This document shows, piece by piece, positions 35,827 through 45,009 of a DNA stretch of 53,265 nt. Position numbers and translations under genes: made by a program. Source of the stretch: Pseudomonadales bacterium (GTDB lineage Bacteria; Pseudomonadota; Gammaproteobacteria; Pseudomonadales; Azotimanducaceae). The stretch lies in the NCBI GenBank assembly GCA_022822135.1, contig JAJECH010000006.1:1-53265 (forward strand), given 5' to 3'. The first letter of the stretch is position 1. Each line of letters begins with the position of its first letter. The notes under the pieces were generated by a model that saw nothing but the letters and a program-made list of their open reading frames with translations, was not told where the DNA came from and did no database searches.

Positions 35827-37130
35827 TTCCGGATCGCGCGTTGGTGGTTGGACTCGGCGCCACAGGTGAGTCGTGTACTCGTTTCCTAAACGGTCGCACA
35901 GAGCTCTACGTTACGGATACTCGCGTTGGACTTGAAGACTCGATTACGAACCGCTTTCGGGATTTGGAGCTGAAATACGTGGATGCTGAGTTCATCATGC
36001 CGCAAGAGGTGGCGACCAAGGTGGACTCGAACACGGTCGTTTACGCAAGTCCGGGTATTCCCCTACACGATCCTATCTTCGACGTTGTTCGTTCGTGCAA
36101 TTCACGAATTTCGTGTGATATCGAGTTGTTTTGTGAGTTGGTCGACGCACCCCTTATTGGTGTTACTGGAACCAACGGAAAGACCACAACAACCCATCTG
36201 GTCGCAAACATGCTTCGATCAAAAGGGTATATCTCCGGCGGCAACATTGGGAAACCGGCGCTAGATCTGCTAGAGGAATCAGGGCTAGGTTATGTGCTGG
36301 AGTTGTCGAGTTTTCAACTCGAAAAGATGAATCCTCCGCAGCTGAACGCGGCGACGGTGTTGAACATCACAGAAGATCATCAAGACCACCATCGTACGTT
36401 TACTGAATACGTTGCAGCTAAATCTCGAATATACGAGCGTAGCGAGGTCGCGGTTTACAACAAAGATGATCCGCACACGAAGCCGATGACGCACGTGTCA
36501 TCGATTCCTGTAAACGGAACCGAAGATTGGTGCGTTCGTGAAGACGAAATCGTGATTGCTAGTGAAGTTGTGCCGACAACGAACTTACGTCTGACAGGTC
36601 AGCAGAACCATCTCAACATCGTGATCGCTGCGGCCCTTGCACACGTTTGTGGTGCTGAAGTTAGTGAGCTGGTAGCCACAGCGATGAGTTTTGAAGGTTT
36701 ACCTCACCGAATGGAACTGATCGCGGAAATTGAAGGCGTACGTTACGTCAATGATTCAAAGGCGACGAACGTTGCCGCTACGTGTGCGGCTCTCGAATCG
36801 CTGAGCAACGGAAAGCGAAATATCCTATTGCTGGCGGGTGGGGATGCGAAAGGCGCTAGTTTTGAAGCGCTCACAGACCCAATTCGTCATCATGCGAAAG
36901 CGGCTATTTTGTTCGGTCGTGATGCAACGAGGATCGCGGCAGCAATTGACGAGGGGACGCAGTACGTCCATTCAGAATCGCTTGAAGATGCTGTGACCCA
37001 AGCGAGGGAACTTGCCAAACCTGGAGATGTGGTGCTACTTTCTCCAGCGTGTGCTAGTTTCGACATGTTTTCCAACTACGAGCAACGCGGTCACCAATTC
37101 GGTGAAACCGTCAAGGCGATGCAGTCGTGA
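35823..37130 (+). CDS. murD: UDP-MurNAc-L-alanine:D-glutamate ligase MurD
   Basis: The 435-residue Mur ligase starts at GTG 35823 (GTGA overlapping the mraY stop), giving [11 protein letters not shown] at the N-terminus as expected. Motifs are [16 protein letters not shown] (ATP loop), [27 protein letters not shown] and [16 protein letters not shown] longer open frame upstream (to 35469) lies inside mraY and is not coding. Its stop overlaps the ftsW start by 4 bases. Confidence 0.94.
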   Translation: MIPDRALVVGLGATGESCTRFLNGRTELYVTDTRVGLEDSITNRFRDLELKYVDAEFIMPQEVATKVDSNTVVYASPGIPLHDPIFDVVRSCNSRISCDIELFCELVDAPLIGVTGTNGKTTTTHLVANMLRSKGYISGGNIGKPALDLLEESGLGYVLELSSFQLEKMNPPQLNAATVLNITEDHQDHHRTFTEYVAAKSRIYERSEVAVYNKDDPHTKPMTHVSSIPVNGTEDWCVREDEIVIASEVVPTTNLRLTGQQNHLNIVIAAALAHVCGAEVSELVATAMSFEGLPHRMELIAEIEGVRYVNDSKATNVAATCAALESLSNGKRNILLLAGGDAKGASFEALTDPIRHHAKAAILFGRDATRIAAAIDEGTQYVHSESLEDAVTQARELAKPGDVVLLSPACASFDMFSNYEQRGHQFGETVKAMQS

Positions 37131-38233
37131 ATTCAAATCAACCACTAACGGTTCTATATCTTTGGGGCGTATTGATAGGTTTCGGGTTAATCGCGGTCGC
37201 AAGTGTCAGTGTGCATTTGGCGGACGCGTGGATCAACCCTATGTTCCTGCGGCACGTTGGTTACGTTGTTGTAAGCGGCATCGCGTTGGTACTCGCGTAC
37301 TTGATTCCAACTGAGCGCTATTCCCAGTTTCACCGAGCCGCATGGCTACTCGCACTGTTGTTAGCAGGATTGGTGTTAGTTCCGGGGATTGGTATCGAGT
37401 CTGGAGGTGGTAGGAGATGGATTTCTCTCCACTTTTTCACGATTCAAGTATCCGAAGTCGTGAAACCCTTGCTTCTGATTTTCATCGCCGGTTATTTGGC
37501 AAACAATTTCGAGCGAACGCAGTATTCAATCGCGCCACTCTTGATACTGCTCATTGCAGTAGGCGTTGTCCTCGGGCTAGTTTTCGTAGAACCGGACTTT
37601 GGCACGGTGGCGATCATGGGAACGGTCACGGTCGGTGTGTTGTTCTTAGCCAAAGCAAGAATGTCGCACCTGCTCCTACTCGGCGGCTTCGCGATCTCTG
37701 GTATTGGCGCACTACTTTACGTGGAACCGTACAGAGTCACGCGTCTGGTGACGTTGCTGTCGCCTTGGGAAGAAGGCGTAAAACTGAATGAAGGCTACCA
37801 GCTAACGAATTCTCTGATCAGTTTTGGCCGCGGTGAACTAACGGGTACGGGTCTAGGTACCGGTCTTCAAAAAACATTTACCCCTGCCTCACATAATGAT
37901 TTCATTTTTGCCACGATCGCAGAAGAAACTGGTGTTGTCGGTGCATCGATCGTACTAGGGTTGTTGATGGTGTTGGTGCATCGGATCGGAAATATCGCGC
38001 GTACTGCTTTACAGAAAGAGCGCCATTTCGATAGCATGTTCTGCTATGGCGTGGCACTGTTGATTGGCTTTCAAGCACTCATCCATGTCGGCGTCAATGC
38101 GGGTATCTTTCCGACAAAGGGACTGACTCTGCCGTTCATCAGTTACGGTGGAAACAGTCTGTTGATCCTTAGTGCACTGATCGGAATGGTCTTGCGAATC
38201 GATCGAACGAACGGGTTAGATCCCTCCAAATGA
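37127..38233 (+). CDS. ftsW: Septal peptidoglycan glycosyltransferase FtsW
   Basis: This 368-residue SEDS protein, starting at GTG 37127, has about ten spans and the motifs GGGRRWISL, FVEPDFGTVAIM, GYQLTNSLISFGRGELTGTGLG, HNDFIFATIAEETGVVG and GLTLPFISYGGNSLL. It polymerises septal glycan strands with FtsI. It lacks the usual N-terminal extension of about 40 residues found in E. coli FtsW. murG, which normally follows, is absent: the murC start overlaps this stop by 4 bases. Confidence 0.93.
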   Translation: MNSNQPLTVLYLWGVLIGFGLIAVASVSVHLADAWINPMFLRHVGYVVVSGIALVLAYLIPTERYSQFHRAAWLLALLLAGLVLVPGIGIESGGGRRWISLHFFTIQVSEVVKPLLLIFIAGYLANNFERTQYSIAPLLILLIAVGVVLGLVFVEPDFGTVAIMGTVTVGVLFLAKARMSHLLLLGGFAISGIGALLYVEPYRVTRLVTLLSPWEEGVKLNEGYQLTNSLISFGRGELTGTGLGTGLQKTFTPASHNDFIFATIAEETGVVGASIVLGLLMVLVHRIGNIARTALQKERHFDSMFCYGVALLIGFQALIHVGVNAGIFPTKGLTLPFISYGGNSLLILSALIGMVLRIDRTNGLDPSK

Positions 38234-39645
38234 GACCCGATGACGTTGCGTCATGCCCCGCACAAACCATGCGACATGTACGTCACATACATTTTGTAGG
38301 CATCGGCGGTGCCGGAATGTGTGGCATTGCTGAAGTCATGGCAAACCTTGGCTACGTTGTATCGGGGTCGGATCTTGTACCTTCATCTGTTACGAAGAGG
38401 CTTGAATCGCTTGGGATTGCGATTTCAACCCAACACGTCGCTGAGAACGTGAACGATGCGGATGTTGTCGTCACATCAAGCGCGATCGCCGACGACAATC
38501 CCGAAGTTGTGAGCGCACACGCACTACACAAACCGGTGGTGCCAAGAGCAGAAATGCTCGGCGAACTCATGCGACATCGTTACGGCATAGCTGTCGCGGG
38601 ATCACATGGGAAAACCACCGCGACTAGTTTTATCGCGGACATCTTCCAATCCGCCAACATTGATCCGACGTACGTGATAGGTGGGTTACTCAAGAGCGAA
38701 AATCGAAACGCGAGGCTGGGTTCGAGTCGCTACATCATCGCTGAAGCCGACGAAAGCGATGCTTCATTTCTTTATTTACATCCGATGCTCGCGGTGATCA
38801 CGAACATTGACCACGACCACCTTGGAACGTACGGTCAAGATTTCGAGCAATTGAAACAAGCATTCCGAGAGTTCGTGTCGAAACTACCGTTTTACGGTGC
38901 TGTGATCCTGTGCATCGACGACGAGGAATGCCGACGGTTTGCGGACGAAATCACAAGACCAGTGATCACCTATGGATTGCACGACGACGCTGACTACCAA
39001 GCCGTTGACATTGAGGCAGACGGTGTAGAGTGGCGTTTCAACGTCAAACGTCCTGGCGGACAAGCACCATTACCTATTGAGATTCGACTACCTGGAATCC
39101 AGAATGTTCAGAACGCTTTAGCAGCCATTGCGGTCGCGAACGACGAAGGCGTTGCAGACACTCATATTCAGGAGGGGATTCGACGCTTCATCGGTGTGGG
39201 ACGGCGCTTCGAGGTATCGGAAATCACGCTCAAGAACCATCAACTGCCGCTCGTTGACGATTACGGTCATCATCCGACGGAGCTAGCGTGCACCCTAGAT
39301 ACGGTCAAGCAGGTTTGGCCTGGTCGACGCCACTTGATGGTATATCAACCACACAGATTCACTCGCACTCGAGATTTGTTTGCGGAATTTGTGGACGTAC
39401 TAAGTACCACCGATGATTTGGTGATTCTGGACACCTACGCAGCGAGTGAAGCAGCGATCGACGGAGCTAGCGCGATTGCCCTTCGTAACGCCATAAGTAA
39501 GCGAAACGGTAAAAACGTCGGGTTTGCGAAGGACATACACGAGGCCGCTGCGTGGATCAATATGTCCGCGGAAAGCGACCACGTCGTCATTGTGCAAGGC
39601 GCCGGAGACGTAAGCGGGGTTTCGGATTTGCTAAAGTCAAGTTAA
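38230..39645 (+). CDS. murC: UDP-MurNAc:L-alanine ligase MurC
   Basis: This 471-residue Mur ligase starts at ATG 38230 (ATGA overlap with ftsW). Motifs are HIHFVGIGGAGMCGIAEVM, VAGSHGKTTATSFIADIF, EADESDASFLYL, TNIDHDHLGTY and DDYGHHPTELACTL. It adds L-alanine to UDP-MurNAc. murB and ddl, usually next, are missing, and the following gene is the FtsQ-like one, 41 bases downstream. Confidence 0.95.
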   Translation: MRPDDVASCPAQTMRHVRHIHFVGIGGAGMCGIAEVMANLGYVVSGSDLVPSSVTKRLESLGIAISTQHVAENVNDADVVVTSSAIADDNPEVVSAHALHKPVVPRAEMLGELMRHRYGIAVAGSHGKTTATSFIADIFQSANIDPTYVIGGLLKSENRNARLGSSRYIIAEADESDASFLYLHPMLAVITNIDHDHLGTYGQDFEQLKQAFREFVSKLPFYGAVILCIDDEECRRFADEITRPVITYGLHDDADYQAVDIEADGVEWRFNVKRPGGQAPLPIEIRLPGIQNVQNALAAIAVANDEGVADTHIQEGIRRFIGVGRRFEVSEITLKNHQLPLVDDYGHHPTELACTLDTVKQVWPGRRHLMVYQPHRFTRTRDLFAEFVDVLSTTDDLVILDTYAASEAAIDGASAIALRNAISKRNGKNVGFAKDIHEAAAWINMSAESDHVVIVQGAGDVSGVSDLLKSS

Positions 39646-39686
39646 AATGAGAGGGTGGACACGGATGTCTGCCTACGCGACATGGA

Positions 39687-40283
39687 TTGTTGAACGCGAT
39701 GAATCGATTCATCAGCTTCCTGACAGGCTTCGCACTAACCTTTTTGTGCGGCAGTCTGCTCGTCATTCAGTACCGACCTCAATTCTCTGGCCTTGATGCG
39801 TTGGTCGATACGAACGTATTCGAGCGTGCCTCGAACCTATCAGTCGTAGACGGACAACTAACGAAGGCAGTTGAGTTGTTTGACGCTACAAAAGCGAAGC
39901 TCACCGAGTCCATACGAGAGTGGGAAGACATTGATGTTTCCAAATACCTGAGTGTGGTTGAAGACAGTGCGCCATCTTTCGCGGAGATGCTAGCTCAAGA
40001 CCAGGAGCGTGTTTTTAATGACATTTCCGCGATCGCACTTGCTCAAGGAAAGGTCGTAGCGGACGTCAAGTTCGATGAAAACTCCGGTTGGACGCTTACG
40101 TTGGAAAGTGGCGAACAGGTTTTACTTGGCGACGAAGAAGTGAGTACGCGGTTGAATCGGGCGTTGACCATGCTTGATTTTCTGCCTGCGGTTGAAGACG
40201 ATGAACAAAAACTCGTTGATGCCCGCTACTCGAACGGCATTGCCTTCGCACAAACCGAACGCACCGTGGTAGCAATGGAATGA
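39687..40283 (+). CDS. ftsQ: Short FtsQ-like division protein without recognisable POTRA domain
   Basis: This 198-residue bitopic protein occupies the ftsQ position between murC and ftsA. It has one membrane span (about 10-28). Its last 65 residues match the end of the FtsQ beta domain: GWTLTLESGEQVLLG (134-148), a helix RLNRALTMLDFLP, and VDARYSNGIAFA (177-188), comparable to E. coli VDLRYDSGAAV. The region between span and beta domain is about 60-90 residues and shows no POTRA pattern (no PWV...R.WP..L motif); E. coli FtsQ is 276 residues. The start is TTG 39687 or ATG 39699. Its stop overlaps the ftsA start. Confidence 0.8.
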   Translation: MLNAMNRFISFLTGFALTFLCGSLLVIQYRPQFSGLDALVDTNVFERASNLSVVDGQLTKAVELFDATKAKLTESIREWEDIDVSKYLSVVEDSAPSFAEMLAQDQERVFNDISAIALAQGKVVADVKFDENSGWTLTLESGEQVLLGDEEVSTRLNRALTMLDFLPAVEDDEQKLVDARYSNGIAFAQTERTVVAME

Positions 40284-41581
40284 CGAAAGGCAAAACCCCG
40301 AATTTATTCGCAGCGATCGACATCGGTTCGAGCAAGATCGCCGTGTGCATCGGCTACCTTCGAACCGATGGACACCTTGAGGTCGTGAGTTTCGCACAGC
40401 GTTCATCAACCGGTGTTCATCAAGGCATCGTCGTTGATATGGATCGAACCGTAGGTGAGGTCGAAGCCACACTGCGTGAGGCAGAGCAAGGTATCAAATC
40501 GCCGATAGAAGATGCAATCGCAAACGTGAATGGGAGCCACCTCTCTTGTCTCAATGCGATGGGTTCGTCGGTTACCCACAAAGGGGAAGTGTCCGAAAAG
40601 CACATCAAGCAAGCGTTGCATACCGCGCAAGCAGTCAATTTGAGCGCGGCGAACGTGATGCTACACGTTCTACCGCAGCAATACATCGTTGACAATCAAT
40701 TTGGTATCGTTCAGCCGTTAGGCCAAGCAGGAAAAAGGCTAGACGCGAATGTCCACATGATCATGGCATCTAGCAACGCACAACAGAACCTAACAAAGTG
40801 CATCACGAAATGCAGACTCCCCAATCTACAGTTGGTTGCATCGCCTCTGGCAAGCGCGAACGCTGTCCTGGACGACGCTTCTCGCGAGTTAGGCGTTTGC
40901 GTGATTGATATCGGTCATGAAACGACGGGTGTCGCTCTGTTCGTCGCGGGTGAAATAAAACACACGGGTGTATTGAATTGGGGCGGTCGGCAGGTCGATC
41001 AAGATATCGCCAAATCTCTATTCACGCCTCCACAAGCCGCGGAGAACCTCAAAGTAGAACACGGCAGCGTTGTCGGTCATGAGCTGGACGAAAGTGCGAT
41101 CACGGTTCCTGGAGTGAACGGTCGACCTGAGACCCGTCCGTCAAAGAGTTTGTTTTCGCAGATCATTCGAGCCGTCTACGAGCGGATTTTCAACGAGGTC
41201 GCTGCAGAATTTGAGCGACACGACTTATCCAATGAATTCGGATCCACACGAGTCGTGCTAACAGGCGGTGGTTCGAAAATAGAAAACCTCGCGTATTTGG
41301 CTTCAGAGGTGCTTGGTCTCGAAGCGTATGTAGATCACCCGAAGGTAGTTCCAGCGCCTGGCGCTAATGCGAATGGTGATTCCACACATGACCAGATCTT
41401 TGCTGGTGATGACATTAATACTGCGGAACTCAACGATCCAGCGATGGCAACCGTGGTGGGATTACTCCAAAGGCGGGTAGTCGGTAGAATAAAAACGCAC
41501 CAAGCGAGGACAGCGCAAACGCGGGGCGTAACAAGTACAGCTGCACGTTCAGTCTATAGATGGTTGGGCGGCAATGTTTGA
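40280..41581 (+). CDS. ftsA: Cell division protein FtsA
   Basis: The 433-residue actin-like protein has phosphate-1 motif AIDIGSSKIAVCIG (12-25), 1C domain residues about 85-165, phosphate-2 VIDIGHETTGVAL (208-220), the adenosine motif VVLTGGGSKIENL (325-337) and a C-terminal amphipathic helix SVYRWLGGNV. FtsA tethers FtsZ to the membrane. An extra Gly/Asn/Asp-rich stretch (about 357-385) lies between VDHPKVV and NDPAMATVVGLL, where homologues are shorter. The start overlaps the ftsQ-like stop by 4 bases; ftsZ follows after 39 bases. Confidence 0.93.
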   Translation: MTKGKTPNLFAAIDIGSSKIAVCIGYLRTDGHLEVVSFAQRSSTGVHQGIVVDMDRTVGEVEATLREAEQGIKSPIEDAIANVNGSHLSCLNAMGSSVTHKGEVSEKHIKQALHTAQAVNLSAANVMLHVLPQQYIVDNQFGIVQPLGQAGKRLDANVHMIMASSNAQQNLTKCITKCRLPNLQLVASPLASANAVLDDASRELGVCVIDIGHETTGVALFVAGEIKHTGVLNWGGRQVDQDIAKSLFTPPQAAENLKVEHGSVVGHELDESAITVPGVNGRPETRPSKSLFSQIIRAVYERIFNEVAAEFERHDLSNEFGSTRVVLTGGGSKIENLAYLASEVLGLEAYVDHPKVVPAPGANANGDSTHDQIFAGDDINTAELNDPAMATVVGLLQRRVVGRIKTHQARTAQTRGVTSTAARSVYRWLGGNV

Positions 41582-41620
41582 ACGCTTTCTCAAGTGGAGC
41601 CCAGCTAGGGAGTGGCAACC

Positions 41621-42925
41621 ATGATTACGGAGACACGAAGTCGAAAGATCGGGGTAGGTGAACCGGTCGCCAAACCACTTGGTATTGGTGTCGTCGGTGT
41701 AGGCGGCGGTGGCGGCAATATCGTCAGCCATCTCTCTCGCCGAGGGATTAAAAACGTTGATTTTTACGCCATAAATACCGATAAACAGGCTCTCGATAAG
41801 TTAGACGCGGGCTTGGAGACGATTCAAATCGGCGAACGGATTTGCGACGGCGAAGGAGCGGGCGGAAATCCGGAGGTCGGTCGAGGTGCTGCGCAAGAAG
41901 ACACGCAGCTTCTCATGTCCAAATTCAATGGCAAGCGATTGCTGTTCATTGTTTCGTGTATGGGCGGTGGCACGGGTACCGGTGCTAGTCCCGTGATTGC
42001 GAATCATGCTTCGCACGAAAATCCGGGGTTACTGACTATTTCGATTCTGACGACACCGGGCGGCGGCAGTGGCGATCAGACCGTCACGCTCGCGTCTCAA
42101 GGCATACGCGCAATGCGCGAAGAAGTCGATGCATTGATGGTGGTGCCCAACAACAAGCCCGGTATGGGCATGCGTGCGCGTCAACGTGAAGTCAATACGT
42201 TGGTGTACGAGAAGATCAATGCGATCGCACGCTTGCTGGTCGACACTCAAATACCGAACATCGACATGGCGGATCTGAAGGCGACGTTGTCGAAACTAGA
42301 CGGCGAAGCGGTCAATATGTTCATCGGCACAGCGTCACTCGAACCGGAAGAGATGAAGGAAGAGGTGAGTGAGAGCGGCGATAGCCAAGCAAGATTCAAA
42401 GGCCTATTGGCACACGCGCTTGATACGGACTGGCTAACGATCGACTTCGGTGCACCGATCGAGGAGGGCCGTGGTGTATTGAGTTTCACGCTTGGCGGCG
42501 ATGAGGACGACGAGGACATAGACGACATTACTGATGAGTCGTCCATCAAGCAATCCGTGGAAGAAATGCAGACGGGTGCTAAGACCTCGAACTTGAAAGT
42601 TGCGTCGTTCATCGATGATGATTTGCCGAAAGGTGCGATGGTCGCTACTGTGGTTCTTCGTGCCGCACATAGTGAAGTCGAGACAAGTGTTGACGCGTTC
42701 GACGAAGAATCCTCGACGCTCGCGTCAGCCGAATTTGACGAGGAAGCTGAATTCGATCCGTCTGTCTTGCCGGAAGAAAAAGAGCCAGTCGGGTTAGACG
42801 GCGATACGGACGACTTTGACGCGCACGTCGTTTCTCAAAATGAGCTCGCCCCATCTAACTCCGGACGTGATTTCGCGGGTAACAAAGACGCGTCTACTGA
42901 ATTGACGCGAAAATACCCGAGCTAG
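41621..42925 (+). CDS. ftsZ: Divergent cell division protein FtsZ
   Basis: This 434-residue tubulin homologue starts at ATG 41621, preceded by GGGAG at 41608-41612. GTPase motifs are present: VGGGGGNIVSHL, YAINTDKQAL, GAGGNPEVGRGAAQED and the tubulin signature GGGTGTG (115-121). The T7 loop is NIDMAD (213-218), keeping Asn, Asp and Asp where most have NVDFAD. It differs from typical FtsZ in a changed TPGGGSGDQ segment, a shortened VPNNKPGMG region, an acidic insertion (about 294-306, DEDDEDIDD) and an acidic tail (about 355-434) that ends ELTRKYPS with no conserved C-terminal docking peptide. lpxC does not follow. Confidence 0.92.
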   Translation: MITETRSRKIGVGEPVAKPLGIGVVGVGGGGGNIVSHLSRRGIKNVDFYAINTDKQALDKLDAGLETIQIGERICDGEGAGGNPEVGRGAAQEDTQLLMSKFNGKRLLFIVSCMGGGTGTGASPVIANHASHENPGLLTISILTTPGGGSGDQTVTLASQGIRAMREEVDALMVVPNNKPGMGMRARQREVNTLVYEKINAIARLLVDTQIPNIDMADLKATLSKLDGEAVNMFIGTASLEPEEMKEEVSESGDSQARFKGLLAHALDTDWLTIDFGAPIEEGRGVLSFTLGGDEDDEDIDDITDESSIKQSVEEMQTGAKTSNLKVASFIDDDLPKGAMVATVVLRAAHSEVETSVDAFDEESSTLASAEFDEEAEFDPSVLPEEKEPVGLDGDTDDFDAHVVSQNELAPSNSGRDFAGNKDASTELTRKYPS

Positions 42926-42954
42926 TAATAGGAGTCTCAACGACTAGCGCGTCG

Positions 42955-43641
42955 CTAGAAAACATCCGCAAATTCAGCTAAAGTTTCGAACTCCCAGACT
43001 GGATGCGCGTTGACATGCTGCACTGCTGACGCGTGCTCGCTTTGTCTGTTAATCCAAACGGTGTTAAGACCTAATTCGCTCGCCGGTGCGATGTCGTGAT
43101 ATCGACTCTGCGCCACATGGAGTATTCGCTTTCCCTGTTGACTGATCTGGTCAAACGCTTTCCGCATCATCACGGGATCTGGTTTGTAGGCACCGAGCTC
43201 TTGCGCTGTCAGCACCGCGCAGAATTCCGTTGGCATCGATTTAAGCGTCAATTCGATTAGATCTTTGTCCGTGTTCGAGATGATCGCCAGCTTGAAGAGT
43301 TCGGCGAGCTTTGTTATGGCCTCAATCGTATCGCCGAACGGTTCCGAGGTCGAGATCGCGTTGACGAAGCCTTTCGATTCCTCCTCGGTCGGCGTAAATC
43401 CCAATCGTGCGCCATAACGTGTCATGACACGACCAAGTACATCTCTGTAAGACCCGCCTGCATCTTGCTCCAACGGTTCCCATTCTGAATAGAACTCAAG
43501 GATCGTGCCGTCGAAGACGTGGACATCGTGGGAGATTAAGACCGGTTGGAGATACTGGATGATTGCGGTCTCCCAGTCGACGAGAGTGCCGTAACAATCG
43601 AAGCTAAGTACGTCGTAGTCGTCTGCGCGCAAGTCAGGCAT
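42955..43641 (-). CDS. Haloacid dehalogenase, type II-like HAD hydrolase
   Basis: The 228-residue HAD hydrolase has nucleophile Asp15 in SFDCYGTLVDWE, motif II IISNTDKDLI, the Lys in GAYKPDP and a final motif replaced by SRYHDIAPASELG. The N-terminal DCYGTL and cap pattern are those of L-2-haloacid dehalogenase-like proteins, which are often phosphatases in practice. It is the last gene of a minus-strand group with the CULT protein and the dioxygenase. Confidence 0.82.
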   Translation of the reverse strand: MPDLRADDYDVLSFDCYGTLVDWETAIIQYLQPVLISHDVHVFDGTILEFYSEWEPLEQDAGGSYRDVLGRVMTRYGARLGFTPTEEESKGFVNAISTSEPFGDTIEAITKLAELFKLAIISNTDKDLIELTLKSMPTEFCAVLTAQELGAYKPDPVMMRKAFDQISQQGKRILHVAQSRYHDIAPASELGLNTVWINRQSEHASAVQHVNAHPVWEFETLAEFADVF

Positions 43642-43707
43642 GCGAGGTTCGCTTATTGAAAACGCGCGAATTAAACGGAACGAAGTTAGGGTGGTTTGGG
43701 TGGACTG

Positions 43708-44097
43708 CTATTCGATGTGAATCGCATCCGAGCGGATGCCGAAAAAGCTGTCGGCGCCGTGGAAAAACCAGCCTAGATGCTGGTTACATGATTCACAATA
43801 GAGATACTGCCATACGCAACCTGGAAACCAGCTGTGCGCGCTTTCATCAGGTCCTTCGACGGCGCAACCTAACGCTTCACTAAAGCATCGAAATTCAAAC
43901 GTATTGCCGTATGGGTTAGTTTTGACGTGGCGATGGTTTCCGGCGACGCTAATCGCGGTGTCCGCATGAGTGAGAACGTGCTGGCAATTGACGCACTTCA
44001 CAAATTGATCTGAGCGTTCTTCGAGCGTCTCTTGATAGTTTTCGAGAAGTGATTCGAGCTTTGAATCCTTCTCCTTAACGATCGTCGTTTCAGACAC
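43708..44097 (-). CDS. Stand-alone CULT (cereblon-type) domain protein
   Basis: The 129-residue protein consists of an acidic N-terminal helix (about 1-30) and a complete CULT domain. Zinc cysteines C35, C38, C101 and C104 are present. The ligand-cage tryptophans align with cereblon W380, W386 and W400: W90 in AHSWFPG, W96 in CVW and W110 in HLGWFF. The NPYG segment and FFGI end also match. CULT domains bind cyclic imides and, in bacteria, uracil-like ligands; the native function is unknown. It lies between a HAD hydrolase and a TauD-type dioxygenase. Confidence 0.85.
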   Translation of the reverse strand: MSETTIVKEKDSKLESLLENYQETLEERSDQFVKCVNCQHVLTHADTAISVAGNHRHVKTNPYGNTFEFRCFSEALGCAVEGPDESAHSWFPGCVWQYLYCESCNQHLGWFFHGADSFFGIRSDAIHIE

Positions 44098-44181
44098 AGG
44101 CTCAGATAAATCCTGAATTCAGTCGCGAAAAGTTTACAGGAGCCGAACTAGAGCTAGACTGGTTAACCTGTCTTCATCACG

Positions 44182-45009
44182 CTAGACGGCTTGCTCCGAG
44201 TAGAACGGTCGGTCGCCTTTCACGGTTACCCGAATTCCACTCCTGGTTTCAGGATAGTAATCCCAAATCGCTAGGTGTTGAACACATCGGTTGTCCCACA
44301 TCGCAATCGAATTGGGTTGCCACTGAAAGCGACACTGGAATGCAGGATTCGTCACGTGCTTAAACAGCATCTCAAGCAATGCGTCGCTCTCCATACGAGA
44401 CATGCCGCGAATGCGTTTCGTGAATCCAACATTTACAAACAGTGCTTGACGTCCCGTGACCGGATGGGTGCGAACGACTGGATGTACGGCCTTCGGAAAC
44501 TCGCGTTGTGGTTTATGGTCGCCGTATTGATTCGTGTAGTCGGATACGTGGTGTGCCTCTAATCCGATGAGCAGATTCTGAACCGGTTCACTCAATGCGT
44601 CGAAAGCGGCGTACATATTTGCAAACAACGTGTCGCCGCCATGCGGCGGCACACGATGAAGATGCAGTATCGATCCTAACGGCGGTTCTTCATCCGCCGA
44701 GACGTCCGAGTGCCAACCCGCGCCATTTTGTATATGCGAGTTCTTATCCGTGTGGACCTTCATGAGCTCGGGATTGTCATGCAGATACGGAGCCGCCGGG
44801 TGAATGTGCAACGCACCAAAACGACGACCAAACTCCAGGTGCTGCTCTGGTGAGATCTTCTGGTTCCGAAAGAACAGGACTAGATGCTGCATCCATGCGT
44901 CGTGGATTTGTTGGAACCTATCCTCAGAGAGTGGCTGGGACAAATCCACACCGTTTATTTGCGCGCCGATAGTTGGCGTGAGAGGTTCGACTTCGATCGA
45001 TTGAGACAT
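44182..45009 (-). CDS. TauD/TfdA-family 2-oxoglutarate-dependent dioxygenase
   Basis: The 275-residue enzyme has iron ligands His100 and Asp102 in GWHSDVS and distal His244 in DNRCVQHLAIWDY, with Arg255 or Arg259 for 2-oxoglutarate in ETRSGIRVTV. This is the complete facial triad of TauD-type dioxygenases, which oxidise taurine, 2,4-D or similar substrates. The real substrate is unknown. It is the first gene of the minus-strand group that contains the CULT protein. Confidence 0.88.
   Translation of the reverse strand: MSQSIEVEPLTPTIGAQINGVDLSQPLSEDRFQQIHDAWMQHLVLFFRNQKISPEQHLEFGRRFGALHIHPAAPYLHDNPELMKVHTDKNSHIQNGAGWHSDVSADEEPPLGSILHLHRVPPHGGDTLFANMYAAFDALSEPVQNLLIGLEAHHVSDYTNQYGDHKPQREFPKAVHPVVRTHPVTGRQALFVNVGFTKRIRGMSRMESDALLEMLFKHVTNPAFQCRFQWQPNSIAMWDNRCVQHLAIWDYYPETRSGIRVTVKGDRPFYSEQAV

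Noticed and set aside
42247-42612. Antisense frame opposite ftsZ
   Set aside because: Serine-rich shadow of a conserved gene; the same applies to long frames opposite the ABC ATPase and rsmH.
42944-42958. CTAGCG/CGCTAG hairpin between ftsZ and the HAD gene as a terminator
   Set aside because: No T-run follows on either strand and the HAD stop codon falls inside the stem.
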